Source of the DNA: Shewanella canadensis
GTDB taxonomy: Bacteria > Pseudomonadota > Gammaproteobacteria > Enterobacterales > Shewanellaceae
Length of the DNA: 64,000 nt
Reading direction: 5' to 3'
Assembly (NCBI RefSeq): GCF_003966225.1
Contig: NZ_RXNU01000001.1
Location: 372,001 to 436,000, forward strand
Shown here: positions 54,971-64,000 of the stretch, in pieces
How positions within the stretch are numbered: position 1 is the first letter of the stretch
Layout of the letters: the number at the start of each line of letters is the position of its first letter
The notes under the pieces: generated by a model
The model's database searches: none
The model's input: the letters and a program-made list of their open reading frames with translations, nothing else
Told to the model about the DNA's origin: nothing
Position numbers and translations under genes: made by a program

Positions 54971-55224
54971 AACAATGCTGGATTATTAAGCTAACCACTC
55001 AATTGTAGCTTTAACCTCTCAATTTTCAGCTTTTTCATGCTTGAGTCGCACGGAGTGTGTAAGCGTGATCTGACGCTGATTTCTTTTAACAATATCTAAT
55101 GTAGTGGTCCCGGAAGTATCAAACTTTGAACTTGTTCAAGTATTCCTTCGTGGTTTGTTTGCATAATGCTTACATAGATGATTAATTGAGCCGATTTTTG
55201 GCAAGTATTCTTTGGGAGCGATTC

Positions 55225-55680
55225 ATGCGATTTCAACAACTCAGCGAACTATTAGGTTATGTTGCTACTTGCCGTATAGAGATGGCACAACTGTATAGCA
55301 GATTACAAACAGAGGCTGATTCAACGAGAGTTAAGATGATGCTTGAATATTTTCAACAACATCAAAAGGGTGTGGCTGAAAAGTTAGAAAACTATATTGA
55401 TGAAGCGCCAAAGCGGGTGTTAGATACCTGGTATAAAGACATCACGTTTGAGGACTTTATTAAACGTTGTCAGGAGACGGTGCTCACTGCAAATATGTCT
55501 GAGGAAGATGTGTTAGAGCTTCATTTAGATCTTGATAATCGCTTGATTGAACTGTTGAATAAGACAGCCGAAAACTCTTCATCGAGTGAAATCACCGGAG
55601 CCTTGAATGACTTGGTTCGTGTAGAGAAAATTCAGCAGCAGCGCTTGGTTCACAGCAGTATCCGTATGGATGATATGTAA
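55225..55680 (+). CDS. Helical protein of unknown function (ferritin-like architecture)
   Basis: A 151-residue soluble, acidic, wholly alpha-helical protein with no signal peptide. The helices, e.g. QLSELLGYVATCRIEMAQLYSRL and TRVKMMLEYFQQHQKGVAEKLENYI, and the E/H content resemble four-helix ferritin/rubrerythrin-like bundles, but I see no clear ExxH iron site. ATG 55225 has GGGAGC upstream. It sits between the tRNA array and nnr, where queG lies in enteric bacteria. Its job is unknown. Confidence 0.75.
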   Translation: MRFQQLSELLGYVATCRIEMAQLYSRLQTEADSTRVKMMLEYFQQHQKGVAEKLENYIDEAPKRVLDTWYKDITFEDFIKRCQETVLTANMSEEDVLELHLDLDNRLIELLNKTAENSSSSEITGALNDLVRVEKIQQQRLVHSSIRMDDM

Positions 55681-55760
55681 AATTTAGATTATAGCAATCG
55701 CAGGTCTTAATCTAGTTGGTTCGACTCGATTCAACTAAAATCAGATGCTGTGACTAACTA

Positions 55761-55786
55761 AAGGTACCTTAGGGTGCCTTTTTTAA
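55761..55786 (+). terminator. Terminator of the helical protein gene
   Basis: AAGGTACC-TTAG-GGTGCCTT stem (one G-T pair) with TTTTTT, 80 bp past the stop. Confidence 0.85.
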
Positions 55787-55799
55787 TGGTTTTAATCTA

Positions 55800-55813
55800 A
55801 TACCAATCGGTAT
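55800..55813. repeat. ATACC-AATC-GGTAT palindrome
   Basis: Identical to the copy at 10876-10889; in the gap after the terminator. Confidence 0.5.
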
Positions 55814-55840
55814 AATTCAGCTAGAAATAAGGTAGAACTG

Positions 55841-56014
55841 TTAATTTCCATCATCATCTTTATCACTGCATGGCTGAATAATTGCCTTATACAGACCGAT
55901 GCCTACCAGTAGCAGGCATAGAAGTAAAAGTGCTTGAATCAAGATTTTTGATTGTATCGGTAAACTCAATAACAGCATGCACAGCGCTAATACGAGTAAT
56001 GTAAAGAGCTTCAT
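55841..56014 (-). CDS. Small membrane protein, unknown function
   Basis: A 57-residue frame with a strong AGGAG ribosome site 7 nt before ATG 56014. Two hydrophobic helices (LFTLLVLALCMLLLSLPI and ILIQALLLLCLLLVGIGLY) and a short acidic tail ending DKDDDGN. No family is recognised. It is convergent with the upstream helical-protein gene and divergent from nnr. Confidence 0.6.
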   Translation of the reverse strand: MKLFTLLVLALCMLLLSLPIQSKILIQALLLLCLLLVGIGLYKAIIQPCSDKDDDGN

Positions 56015-56181
56015 CCCTTTGCTCCTAAACTGATTTCTTGTGCGAGATCAACTTTCTCTTACATAAGTGTAGTGACAAGTGAATCTATTTACGAATCTAA
56101 GCTCAAATTCTATTAATCTTATTATTCCAGGTATTCAGAATGCCAGTCTCTGCGCTACGCAACCTCAATGGAGAAATAATC

Positions 56182-57660
56182 ATGTTGCCAAACGGACCGA
56201 CTCTTCCTTGTGAAATGTTCTTAAGCTCGCAAGTACGAACCGCTGAACAAAAGTTTGTCGATAGTGGAAACACAGATTTTTATCGGCTTGTTGAATCTGC
56301 GGGTGAAGCTGCATTTGAGCAGATTGATATGGCACAGGACAGATCGCGTTCCATTTTGGTTATTGTCGGTTACGGTAACAATGGTGCCGATGGTTATGTG
56401 TGTGCTAGGAGGTTGTTAGAGTCGGGCTATAGTGTTGCGTTAATGGCATTTACCCGAGAGAAAATGGGTGACGAGGTACTTAAAGCACAACGACTCTTCA
56501 TCGAGAGTGGTGGAGAGGTGGAGCGTTTTTTTCCGGAAAAAGTACTTTCGGCAGATGTGATCATCGATGGCTTACTCGGTATCGGTTTTAGTGGCGAGAT
56601 AAAAGGCGACTTTAAACTTGCTATCGATAGTATCAACAGTAGTGATGCATGGGTGTTTAGTTTAGACATTCCCTCAGGTATCAATGCAGATACAGGAACC
56701 GGACTGAATGCCGTAGAGGCCGATGTGACACTCACTTTTGGTGCGGTTAAACAAGGGTTAATGACGGGGCGTGCAAGGCACTGTGTTGGGCAGTTGCAGT
56801 TTGCGGCTCTGGGGTTAACCGAATATCTACCGCAGGCTAACTCAATAAATGTCTCTATTGATTATGTTAATCAGCATATTAAACCTAGAGATAGAGACTC
56901 ACATAAAGGGTTATCTGGAAAAGTGTCAGTAATTGGTGGCGATGCCGGGATGGCTGGTGCTGTTAGGTTAGCCGGAGAGGCCTGCCTTAGGGCGGGAGCA
57001 GGTTTAGTTACGGTAATATCCAGGCCTGAGCATCAAATTGTCGTGAATTCGAACCGCCCCGAGTTGATGTTTTGGGGATGTGAGTTAGTCGATATGGAGG
57101 TTTACCTTCGTCTCGGATGGGCCAATATTTTGGTGATAGGTCCGGGTCTTGGTAAGCAAGACTGGGGGTACAATTTACTCAAGGCTGTAGGCTTGAGTGA
57201 TAAACCTTGCGTGATGGATGCAGACGCCCTGAATCTACTCAGCGCCGAACATGGCAGGCAGGATCATTGGGTTTTGACTCCTCATTCCGGTGAAGCTGCA
57301 AGGTTATTGGGAATTTCTACACAAGAAGTTGAAAATGACAGGTTTGCGGCCGTTAAAGCCATACAGCAGAAATACGGTGGTGTGGTGGTACTAAAGGGGC
57401 CGGGTACGTTAATTTATGATGGCTCACTATGCTATGTCGCCCCGGTTGGTAATCCCGGGCTTGCCAGTGGTGGTTGTGGCGATGTGTTATCAGGAATTAT
57501 TGCTGCACTGATGGCGCAGGGGTTCGATAAACTCTCTTCGGCAATAATGGGAGTGGTGGTGCATGGTGAAGCCGCCGATCGCGCCGCAATAGATGGAGAA
57601 AGGGGGATGCTTGCCAGCGACTTGATGCCCCATATCAGGCAACTGGTCAATAAAATATGA
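56182..57660 (+). CDS. nnr: Bifunctional NAD(P)HX epimerase/dehydratase
   Basis: A protein of about 492 residues with two fused enzymes. The N-terminal YjeF_N epimerase domain (GNNGADGYVCARRL and SLDIPSGINADTG) is followed by the ADP-dependent NAD(P)HX dehydratase domain (KVSVIGGDAGMAGAVRLAGEACLRAGAGLVTV, GNPGLASGGCGDVLSG). It repairs hydrated NADH/NADPH. ATG 56182 has GGAGA at ideal spacing; an in-frame ATG at 56140 adds 14 residues. Followed by tsaE, amiB, mutL, as in E. coli. Confidence 0.95.
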   Translation: MLPNGPTLPCEMFLSSQVRTAEQKFVDSGNTDFYRLVESAGEAAFEQIDMAQDRSRSILVIVGYGNNGADGYVCARRLLESGYSVALMAFTREKMGDEVLKAQRLFIESGGEVERFFPEKVLSADVIIDGLLGIGFSGEIKGDFKLAIDSINSSDAWVFSLDIPSGINADTGTGLNAVEADVTLTFGAVKQGLMTGRARHCVGQLQFAALGLTEYLPQANSINVSIDYVNQHIKPRDRDSHKGLSGKVSVIGGDAGMAGAVRLAGEACLRAGAGLVTVISRPEHQIVVNSNRPELMFWGCELVDMEVYLRLGWANILVIGPGLGKQDWGYNLLKAVGLSDKPCVMDADALNLLSAEHGRQDHWVLTPHSGEAARLLGISTQEVENDRFAAVKAIQQKYGGVVVLKGPGTLIYDGSLCYVAPVGNPGLASGGCGDVLSGIIAALMAQGFDKLSSAIMGVVVHGEAADRAAIDGERGMLASDLMPHIRQLVNKI

Positions 57661-57793
57661 TGACTGTCATCGCTTAAGATTTAATGGGTAGCTGAGGTGA
57701 TTTAGTGCAATTGTATGAAAGCTGTTTAGCTGGTTAGTTATTTGGTATAAAGTAACAGGTTCGGAACAACTTTAGGTTAGTAAGCTCAATACA

Positions 57794-58252
57794 ATGACAT
57801 CAGTAAAAGTCTATCTCGATAATGAACAAGATACGGTAGATCTTGGTAAGCGACTAGCGGCAATTGTTTCTCCACCTCTGTTGCTGAACTTGTCTGGCGA
57901 ATTGGGTGCGGGTAAGACAACCTTGAGCCGTGGTCTCATTCAAGGCTTAGGGCACAAAGGAGCCGTGAAGAGCCCAACTTATGCATTAGTCGAACCTTAT
58001 GAGTTTGATAATATCGATCTCTATCATTTTGACCTTTATCGATTAAGCGATCCTGAAGAGCTTGAATTCATGGGGATCAGAGATTATTTTACTGAAAAAA
58101 GTATCTGTATTGTCGAATGGCCCGACCGAGGTCATGGTCTATTACCCGAGGCCGATATTAGCCTGCAAATTAATTATGTCGGTGATCGTAGAGAAGTTGA
58201 AATTTCATCTGGATCAGATAAGGGTCAGCAACTATTGAGTAAACTCAAATAA
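57794..58252 (+). CDS. tsaE: tRNA threonylcarbamoyladenosine biosynthesis ATPase TsaE
   Basis: A 152-residue P-loop protein with [19 protein letters not shown] and the following [10 protein letters not shown] and [17 protein letters not shown]. TsaE supports TsaB/TsaD in t6A37 modification of tRNA and is essential in many bacteria. amiB starts 2 bp after its stop. Confidence 0.95.
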   Translation: MTSVKVYLDNEQDTVDLGKRLAAIVSPPLLLNLSGELGAGKTTLSRGLIQGLGHKGAVKSPTYALVEPYEFDNIDLYHFDLYRLSDPEELEFMGIRDYFTEKSICIVEWPDRGHGLLPEADISLQINYVGDRREVEISSGSDKGQQLLSKLK

Positions 58253-58254
58253 CA

Positions 58255-59577
58255 ATGATAAGAACTGATTTTATTTTAAAGTTGCTATTGGTTACATTTT
58301 CTCTTTGTGTCTCTTTTTTTGCCCAAAGTGCAACTAAGCTAGATGGCGTGAGGATATGGGCCGCTCCGGAATCGACTCGGGTTGTTTTTGATTTGAGTAA
58401 GGCGCCTAGTTTTACCCATTTCACGCTAACCGATCCCTATCGTTTGGTCGTCGACCTTAAGGGGACATCGACTTCCCTGAACCTCAAGAAGCTGGCAAAC
58501 AATAGTAAAATTGTAAAAAGAGTTCGTATTAGCAAGCCCCCTTCGAAGGGAACGCTCAGGCTGGTTATTGATTTGACTAAGCCAGTTAAAGCGAGTCTGT
58601 TTGCGCTGCCACCCACGGCGCCTTATGGTAATCGATTAGTCGTCGACCTTGACGATAGCCGTTCAGTATCGACAGCTAAAAAAACGAGCCAACCTAAACA
58701 AAGACTGCGTGATGTCATCGTGGCAATCGATGCCGGCCATGGCGGGGATGATCCCGGTTCCATAGGTCCGACGGGGATATACGAGAAAAAAGTTGTTTTA
58801 GAAATTGCGAAAAAAGTCCAAGCAAAGATAAATGCAACACCAGGCATGAAAGCTGTAATGACTCGCACAGGGGATTATTTTGTTAATCTTAATAAGCGAT
58901 CTGAAATCGCACGAAACAGTAAAGCCGATCTCTTAGTTTCTATTCACGCGGATGCATTCACCTCCTCTCAACCCAGAGGCGCTTCAGTTTGGGTGCTATC
59001 TATGCGTCGCGCGAATAGTGAAATCGGTCGATGGCTCGAGCAAAAAGAGAAGCATTCTGAGCTATTAGGCGGAGCGGGTGAGATAATTCAAAGTACTGAC
59101 AATGAACAATATCTGGCTATGACTTTATTAGATATGTCTATGGATAGATCTATGGCGATTAGTCATAACATTGCCGACGATGTCCTTTCCAATTTAGGCA
59201 AGGTGACTAAACTGCATAAGCATAAACCTGAGTCCGCTAGTTTTGCAGTACTCAAATCACCCGATATTCCTTCGATTTTGGTTGAAACCGGCTTTATATC
59301 CAATCATAAAGAGGAGCGACTCTTGTCACAAAGGGAGCATCAAAACAATATTGCCAAGGCGGTACAGAAAGGCGTATTGCGCTATTTTGAATCGAACCCC
59401 CCGGTAAATTCCTTGATGGCAAGTAAAGGTTCGTTTAAGCATAATGTCCGTAAAGGTGAATCATTGTCAGTCATAGCGCACAAGTATCAAGTTTCAATAA
59501 CCAGTATTAAGAACGCCAACGGGTTAAAATCAAATACGTTGCGTATTGGTCAAAAGTTGGTTATACCAAGGGCTTAA
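58255..59577 (+). CDS. amiB: N-acetylmuramoyl-L-alanine amidase AmiB
   Basis: A 440-residue exported protein (signal peptide ends QSATK). Domain order: N-terminal AMIN domain (about 25-130), amidase_3 catalytic domain with zinc ligands in [14 protein letters not shown], an essential glutamate, and VSIHADAF, then a C-terminal LysM repeat ([20 protein letters not shown]). It splits septal peptidoglycan. Unlike E. coli AmiB, it includes a LysM module, as in many Vibrio and Shewanella homologues. Confidence 0.95.
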   Translation: MIRTDFILKLLLVTFSLCVSFFAQSATKLDGVRIWAAPESTRVVFDLSKAPSFTHFTLTDPYRLVVDLKGTSTSLNLKKLANNSKIVKRVRISKPPSKGTLRLVIDLTKPVKASLFALPPTAPYGNRLVVDLDDSRSVSTAKKTSQPKQRLRDVIVAIDAGHGGDDPGSIGPTGIYEKKVVLEIAKKVQAKINATPGMKAVMTRTGDYFVNLNKRSEIARNSKADLLVSIHADAFTSSQPRGASVWVLSMRRANSEIGRWLEQKEKHSELLGGAGEIIQSTDNEQYLAMTLLDMSMDRSMAISHNIADDVLSNLGKVTKLHKHKPESASFAVLKSPDIPSILVETGFISNHKEERLLSQREHQNNIAKAVQKGVLRYFESNPPVNSLMASKGSFKHNVRKGESLSVIAHKYQVSITSIKNANGLKSNTLRIGQKLVIPRA

Positions 59578-59629
59578 GCCCATCCGTTGCAAGGACGTTT
59601 ATAGCCTTAGCTTCAAGAGTCAAAATATT

Positions 59630-61495
59630 ATGACAATACAGATATTACCGCCGCAATTGGCAAACCAAATAGCGGCGGGGGAAGTTGTCGAAAGACCCGC
59701 CTCTGTGATTAAAGAGCTGGTTGAAAATAGTCTGGATGCCGGTGCCACTCGCGTCGATATAGAGATCGAGAAAGGCGGCAGTAAGCTGATTAAAATTCAC
59801 GACAATGGCTCTGGGATCTCAAAAGAAGAGCTAGGCCTTGCCCTGTCGAGACACGCCACCTCAAAACTCAGCTCTCTCGATGATCTTGACGCTATCCTCA
59901 GCTTCGGGTTTCGTGGTGAGGCGTTAGCGAGTATCAGCTCCGTTTCCCGGTTAACCTTAACTTCCCGAACAGCCAACCAAGTTGAAGCCTGGCAAGCCTA
60001 TGCTGAAGGCTCTGATATGGCGGTGAAAGTGATACCTGCCGCTCATCCGGTGGGCTCGACCGTTGAAGCTGTCGATCTGTTTTTCAATACGCCTGCGAGA
60101 AGACGATTTCTTAAGAGTGATAAAACAGAATTCACCCATATCGATGAGTGGCTTAAACGTATTGCCTTGGTGCGCAGCGATATTCACTTCACCCTCAAGC
60201 ACAACGGCAAGGTGGTGCGAAACTATCGAGCTACCGACACTCAAGAGCAATATCTGCAGCGTTTAGCTCAGATCAGTGGCAAAAAGTTTGCTGAGCAAGC
60301 GATAGAGATTAACTGTCAGCACGATGATCTTAAGTTAACAGGCTATATTCAATCTCCTTTTTTTGAAACGCCGGCGAGTGATACTCAATATTTTTATGTT
60401 AATGGCAGGTTGGTACGTGACAGGCTGGTTAATCACGCCGTCAGACAAGCATTTGCCGAGCATGTGACCGGGGAGCAAGCAAGCTATGTATTGATGCTTG
60501 AGCTAGACCCACATCAGGTGGATGTTAATGTTCACCCGGCAAAACATGAAGTTAGGTTTCATCAGAGTCGTTACGTGCATGACTATATTTTTCAAGCCCT
60601 ACAATCGGCTCTTCATCAAGTCGGTAGGTTAGCTATCGATTCAACGAATAAGCGCGATACAGATTCTCGTCCACAGACTAATGAGACAGGAAATAGCGGC
60701 TATGGCGTTGCTGAGTCCGGTCATTCACGACATGATTATTCACATCAGACTTCACCAGGCACGGAAGCAAGCCGTGAGCGCTTTTCTTCACCTATTTCGG
60801 CTATGCCTTCTTATGCTTCCAAGGCGCAGGGCTCGGGGGGAGGTGCGCCTTCATCTTATCGCCCACAAGCTGAATTGCCCAGTGCCGAGGCGATAGCATC
60901 CTATGGAGAGCTATTAAAGACACCGAATGTGGTTCAAGAGAATAGAGGGAACAAGGAGCTTCAAGCAAATGCAGCAATGCCGCCAATCTTGGCGGGTAAG
61001 TATTGGGTCCTGACTCAGGAAGAGTTGCTGTTATTACTGCCCATTAAAATTGTATCGACCTGGCTTTTGCAACACGAAATTTCAAATAAACTCGATAGTG
61101 GTCTGGTTAGCCAACCATTATTGATGCCGGTTTCTATCGCTATGGACGAGATTTGGAGTGATACACTGGCCGAAAGAGAATTAATGCTCAGAAAAATAGG
61201 AATTGAAGTAACAATTCGTCTCGGGCAGTTGATTATAAAGAAAGTGCCCCCATATTTAAGACAGAGCCAATTAGTAACAGTGATACCAGATTTACTACAG
61301 TGGCTCAGGTTCGAAGAACCGAATAATGAAGCATTGGCTTCCTGGCTTGCAAAACATGACGATAAGCGATTTGAGTCTGCACCGGATACCTGGTTAGCGT
61401 TTAGTCAGTTAGATGACAATGACCGGGATGAATTAATTAAGAAGGCTAAGGTTTTACCTTGGCAATCATGGCTGGAAGAGCACCCGAGTGACTGA
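59630..61495 (+). CDS. mutL: DNA mismatch repair protein MutL
   Basis: A 621-residue GHKL ATPase. Start [36 protein letters not shown] with the catalytic Glu of the ENSLDAG motif, DNGSGI and [18 protein letters not shown] Ser/Pro-rich linker (~360-430) leads to the C-terminal dimerisation domain. ATG 59630 gives the standard start. It overlaps miaA by 8 bp. Confidence 0.96.
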   Translation: MTIQILPPQLANQIAAGEVVERPASVIKELVENSLDAGATRVDIEIEKGGSKLIKIHDNGSGISKEELGLALSRHATSKLSSLDDLDAILSFGFRGEALASISSVSRLTLTSRTANQVEAWQAYAEGSDMAVKVIPAAHPVGSTVEAVDLFFNTPARRRFLKSDKTEFTHIDEWLKRIALVRSDIHFTLKHNGKVVRNYRATDTQEQYLQRLAQISGKKFAEQAIEINCQHDDLKLTGYIQSPFFETPASDTQYFYVNGRLVRDRLVNHAVRQAFAEHVTGEQASYVLMLELDPHQVDVNVHPAKHEVRFHQSRYVHDYIFQALQSALHQVGRLAIDSTNKRDTDSRPQTNETGNSGYGVAESGHSRHDYSHQTSPGTEASRERFSSPISAMPSYASKAQGSGGGAPSSYRPQAELPSAEAIASYGELLKTPNVVQENRGNKELQANAAMPPILAGKYWVLTQEELLLLLPIKIVSTWLLQHEISNKLDSGLVSQPLLMPVSIAMDEIWSDTLAERELMLRKIGIEVTIRLGQLIIKKVPPYLRQSQLVTVIPDLLQWLRFEEPNNEALASWLAKHDDKRFESAPDTWLAFSQLDDNDRDELIKKAKVLPWQSWLEEHPSD

Positions 61496-62414
61496 ACAGA
61501 ATATGCCAAAAATCTTGACGTTAATGGGGCCTACCGCCTCAGGCAAAACGGCATTAGCGATTGACTTGGTTCAAAAGCACAACTGTGAAATTATTTCAGT
61601 TGATTCTGCACTTATCTACCGCTCAATGGATATCGGTACTGCGAAACCCAGTGCCGATGAACTTGCCGCTGCGCCGCATAGATTGATAGATATACGGGAT
61701 CCGGCAGAAAGTTATTCGGCAGCCGATTTCAGAAACGATGCGCTGCGTGAAATAGAACTGATACTAAAGGCTGGGAAAACACCACTGTTAGTTGGTGGAA
61801 CCATGATGTATTTTAAGGCTTTATTGGAAGGGCTTTCACCACTTCCTGGTGCCGATGAAGCTGTCCGTGCACAAATTGCCACAGAGGCAGAGCAGCGTGG
61901 GTGGCTAGATATGCATGATGAACTTAAACGGCTTGATCCTGTCTCAGCTGAACGTATTCATCCCAACGACCCTCAAAGGTTAATCAGGGCGCTGGAAGTA
62001 TGCAGGATCAGTGGAAAGTCACTAACCGAATTGAGTCAAATTAAGTCAGAGCCTCTGCCTTATGATGTCGTTCAATTTGCGATATCACCAAAAGATCGAA
62101 AAGTGTTACATTTTTCTATAGAAGAAAGATTCAAATTGATGTTAAATCAAGGTTTCGTAGATGAAGTTCGCGCCCTGAAAGAACGAGGTGACCTGAATCT
62201 GACGCTTCCTTCGATGAGGTGTGTAGGTTATAGACAGTGCTGGCAATATCTGGATGGTGAATACGACTATGATACGATGGTCGAAAAAGCCATTGTTGCT
62301 ACTAGGCAATTAGCCAAGCGTCAATTAACATGGTTGAGAGGCTGGCCTGAGTTAAATTGGCTGGAAAGTGGTGTAGATTCTAATCTAAATACCGTATTGC
62401 GACATTGTCGCTAG
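61488..62414 (+). CDS. miaA: tRNA dimethylallyltransferase MiaA
   Basis: A 308-residue enzyme adding an isopentenyl group to A37 of tRNAs reading UNN codons. P-loop [14 protein letters not shown], then [18 protein letters not shown], and the tRNA contact region. Start GTG 61488 overlaps the mutL stop by 8 bp; an ATG at 61503 is also possible. hfq follows. Confidence 0.95.
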   Translation: MTEQNMPKILTLMGPTASGKTALAIDLVQKHNCEIISVDSALIYRSMDIGTAKPSADELAAAPHRLIDIRDPAESYSAADFRNDALREIELILKAGKTPLLVGGTMMYFKALLEGLSPLPGADEAVRAQIATEAEQRGWLDMHDELKRLDPVSAERIHPNDPQRLIRALEVCRISGKSLTELSQIKSEPLPYDVVQFAISPKDRKVLHFSIEERFKLMLNQGFVDEVRALKERGDLNLTLPSMRCVGYRQCWQYLDGEYDYDTMVEKAIVATRQLAKRQLTWLRGWPELNWLESGVDSNLNTVLRHCR

Positions 62415-62507
62415 CTAATTAGGCTTCACTATATAATACTAAAACCAAACAAAAAGTTAGGTTGTATTAGTTTTACTACTTATTTTAAATAAAAAGGAAA
62501 TTATAAA

Positions 62508-62789
62508 ATGGCAAAGGGGCAATCTTTACAAGACCCGTTTTTGAACGCACTGCGCCGTGAGCGCGTTCCTGTTTCAATTTATCTTGTTAATGGCATTAAG
62601 TTACAAGGACAAGTTGAGTCATTTGACCAATTTGTTATTTTGTTGAAAAACACGGTAAGCCAAATGGTTTACAAGCACGCTATCTCTACAGTTGTGCCTG
62701 CTCGCCCATTTAACGTTAACAGTCATACTGCGGCACCTAGCCCAGCTGGCGGTTTTAATGGTCAGCAAGAAGATAACAACGACCAATAA
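62508..62789 (+). CDS. hfq: RNA chaperone Hfq
   Basis: A 93-residue hexameric Sm-like protein: [47 protein letters not shown] (Sm1) and [15 protein letters not shown] (Sm2 with KH). It pairs sRNAs with mRNAs. The short acidic tail ends EDNNDQ. It is part of the miaA-hfq-hflX cluster. Confidence 0.98.
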   Translation: MAKGQSLQDPFLNALRRERVPVSIYLVNGIKLQGQVESFDQFVILLKNTVSQMVYKHAISTVVPARPFNVNSHTAAPSPAGGFNGQQEDNNDQ

Positions 62790-62808
62790 TTGATAAGGAG
62801 TTTGCTTT

Positions 62809-64000
62809 TTGTTTGAGCGTTATGAGGCGGGAGAGAATGCGGTTCTTGTCCATATCGACTTTCCCGATGAGGATAGTAGGGAGGATCTAGTCGAACTCCA
62901 ATTATTGGTAGAGTCGGCAGGAGCCCAGTCAATCGGGGTGATAACAGGAAGTCGCCGATCACCGGACCGAAAATTCTTCGTAGGTTCGGGAAAGGCCGAA
63001 GAGTTAGCTGCATTGGTTGCAGCGACAGAAGCAAATGTGGTGATTTTTAATCATGCACTGAGTCCCGCTCAGGAGCGAAATCTTGAGCAGTTATGCCAAT
63101 GTCGTGTGCTGGACCGCACTACTCTCATTTTAGATATTTTTGCCCAGAGGGCACGCACGTACGAAGGTAAGTTGCAGGTGGAGCTAGCGCAGTTACGCCA
63201 TATGTCGACACGCCTGATACGCGGCTGGACCCATCTTGAGAGGCAAAAAGGCGGAATCGGTCTTCGGGGACCTGGGGAAACTCAGCTCGAAACTGATAGA
63301 CGTTTGTTACGTGGACGGATCAGAACGATTAACCGTCGTTTGGATAAAGTAGATAAGCAGCGAGAGCAGAGCCGACGCGCGAGACGCCGTAGTGATTTAG
63401 CTACTGTATCTTTGGTCGGATATACCAATGCCGGCAAATCTACACTGTTTAATTCGCTAACGGCATCAGATGTATATGCCGCCGATCAGCTTTTTGCCAC
63501 ACTTGATCCTACCTTGAGAAAGTTAGAGTTAAGAGATGGTGGGATTATTTTAGCTGATACCGTTGGTTTTATTCGCCACCTACCCCATGATTTAGTGGCA
63601 GCATTTAAGGCAACATTACAAGAGACACGAGAAGCGGATCTTTTACTTCATATTGTTGATTGTGCCGATGAGGATATGGGAGATAACTTTGAGCAAGTTC
63701 AAAAAGTGCTCAAAGAGATAGGTGCCGAAGAGATTCCGCAATTGGTCGTTTGTAATAAGATTGACCTGTTAGAGGATGTAAGCCCGAAGATCGATTATGA
63801 CTCCGAAGGCATACCGACACGAGTCTGGGTATCTGCCCAGCAGCAAAAAGGTTTGGAACAACTAAAGGAAGCTATCAACGATCTTGTTGGTAAGACGAAT
63901 TTAGAATTAACCTTGCAAATTCCAGCAACAGCTGGACATTATCTTGGTCAGTTTTACAGACTTGATGTGATACAGCAGAAAGAGTACGACGATCTGGGGA
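62809..64000 (+). CDS. hflX: GTPase HflX (partial, runs off the window)
   Basis: About 397 codons are present of a usual ~430. Start TTG 62809 after AAGGAG gives FERYEAGENAVLVHIDFPDEDS, as in HflX. Motifs: HERQKGGIGLRGPGETQLETDRR, G1 GYTNAGKST, G3 DTVGF, G4 NKID. HflX splits stalled or hibernating ribosomes under heat stress. Downstream hflK/hflC are outside the window. Confidence 0.95.
   Translation, partial: MFERYEAGENAVLVHIDFPDEDSREDLVELQLLVESAGAQSIGVITGSRRSPDRKFFVGSGKAEELAALVAATEANVVIFNHALSPAQERNLEQLCQCRVLDRTTLILDIFAQRARTYEGKLQVELAQLRHMSTRLIRGWTHLERQKGGIGLRGPGETQLETDRRLLRGRIRTINRRLDKVDKQREQSRRARRRSDLATVSLVGYTNAGKSTLFNSLTASDVYAADQLFATLDPTLRKLELRDGGIILADTVGFIRHLPHDLVAAFKATLQETREADLLLHIVDCADEDMGDNFEQVQKVLKEIGAEEIPQLVVCNKIDLLEDVSPKIDYDSEGIPTRVWVSAQQQKGLEQLKEAINDLVGKTNLELTLQIPATAGHYLGQFYRLDVIQQKEYDDLG

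Overview
The window is a chromosomal segment from a gammaproteobacterium of the Alteromonadales, almost certainly a marine Shewanella. This rests on gene order (tolC-nudF-yqiB-cpdA-yqiA-parE; orn-tRNA-Gly; nnr-tsaE-amiB-mutL-miaA-hfq-hflX; purA-motX-rnr-rlmB; degQ-degS beside zapE-rplM-rpsI), a multihaem c-type cytochrome, a MotX sodium-motor gene and an S46 peptidase of the type reported from Shewanella. The species cannot be fixed from the sequence alone.

Layout. 1-4.2 kb: an accessory cassette of membrane histidine kinase, response regulator with an ArsR-like output domain, and an eight-haem lipoprotein cytochrome carrying an Ig/cadherin-like domain. 4.4-9.4 kb: envelope stress proteases degS and degQ, then zapG and zapE. 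9.6-10.5 kb: rplM-rpsI, followed by a 269-bp MITE-like element. 10.9-16.6 kb: yjeT-type gene, purA, motX (behind a sigma-28-like promoter), rnr, rlmB. 17-18.8 kb: two outer membrane proteins. 19-20.5 kb: rpsF-priB-rpsR-rplI, then a minisatellite and a run of GAA-loop mini-hairpins. 21-25 kb: S46 peptidase, dnaB, alr. 26-29.5 kb: Omp85-like barrel, cheX, dusA. 29.7-30.8 kb: a PspC-type operon behind a sigma-54-like promoter. 30.9-33.9 kb: enoyl-CoA hydratase, copper chaperone PCu(A)C, a DUF2333 protein and an outer membrane protein.

34-43.9 kb: tolC, then nudF-yqiB-cpdA-yqiA-parE, a sorbosone/glucose dehydrogenase-like gene, and parC. 44-52.8 kb: bfd with a Fur box, a 2-hydroxyacid dehydrogenase, a DUF3392 protein, GDPD phosphodiesterase, mscM-like channel, EamA permease, psd and rsgA. 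52.9-55 kb: orn and a tRNA-Gly array. 55.2-64 kb: a helical protein of unknown function, a small membrane protein, then nnr-tsaE-amiB-mutL-miaA-hfq-hflX (hflX runs off the end).

The most unusual part is the tRNA-Gly(GCC) array at about 53.5-55 kb. Four identical, intact tRNA genes alternate with, and are then followed by, five tRNA-like elements of 106-133 nt. These keep the acceptor start, the GCC-containing anticodon arm, the TTCGAAC T-loop and an encoded CCA end, but carry insertions in the D-loop, anticodon loop, variable region and 3' T-arm/acceptor junction. Some insertions are complementary to each other. All sit downstream of one strong promoter-like sequence. They may be decaying duplicates held similar by gene conversion, or a family of expanded tRNA-like RNAs. 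Other leads are the kinase/regulator/cytochrome cassette, the PspC operon without pspA, and several short palindromic repeats spread through intergenic DNA.
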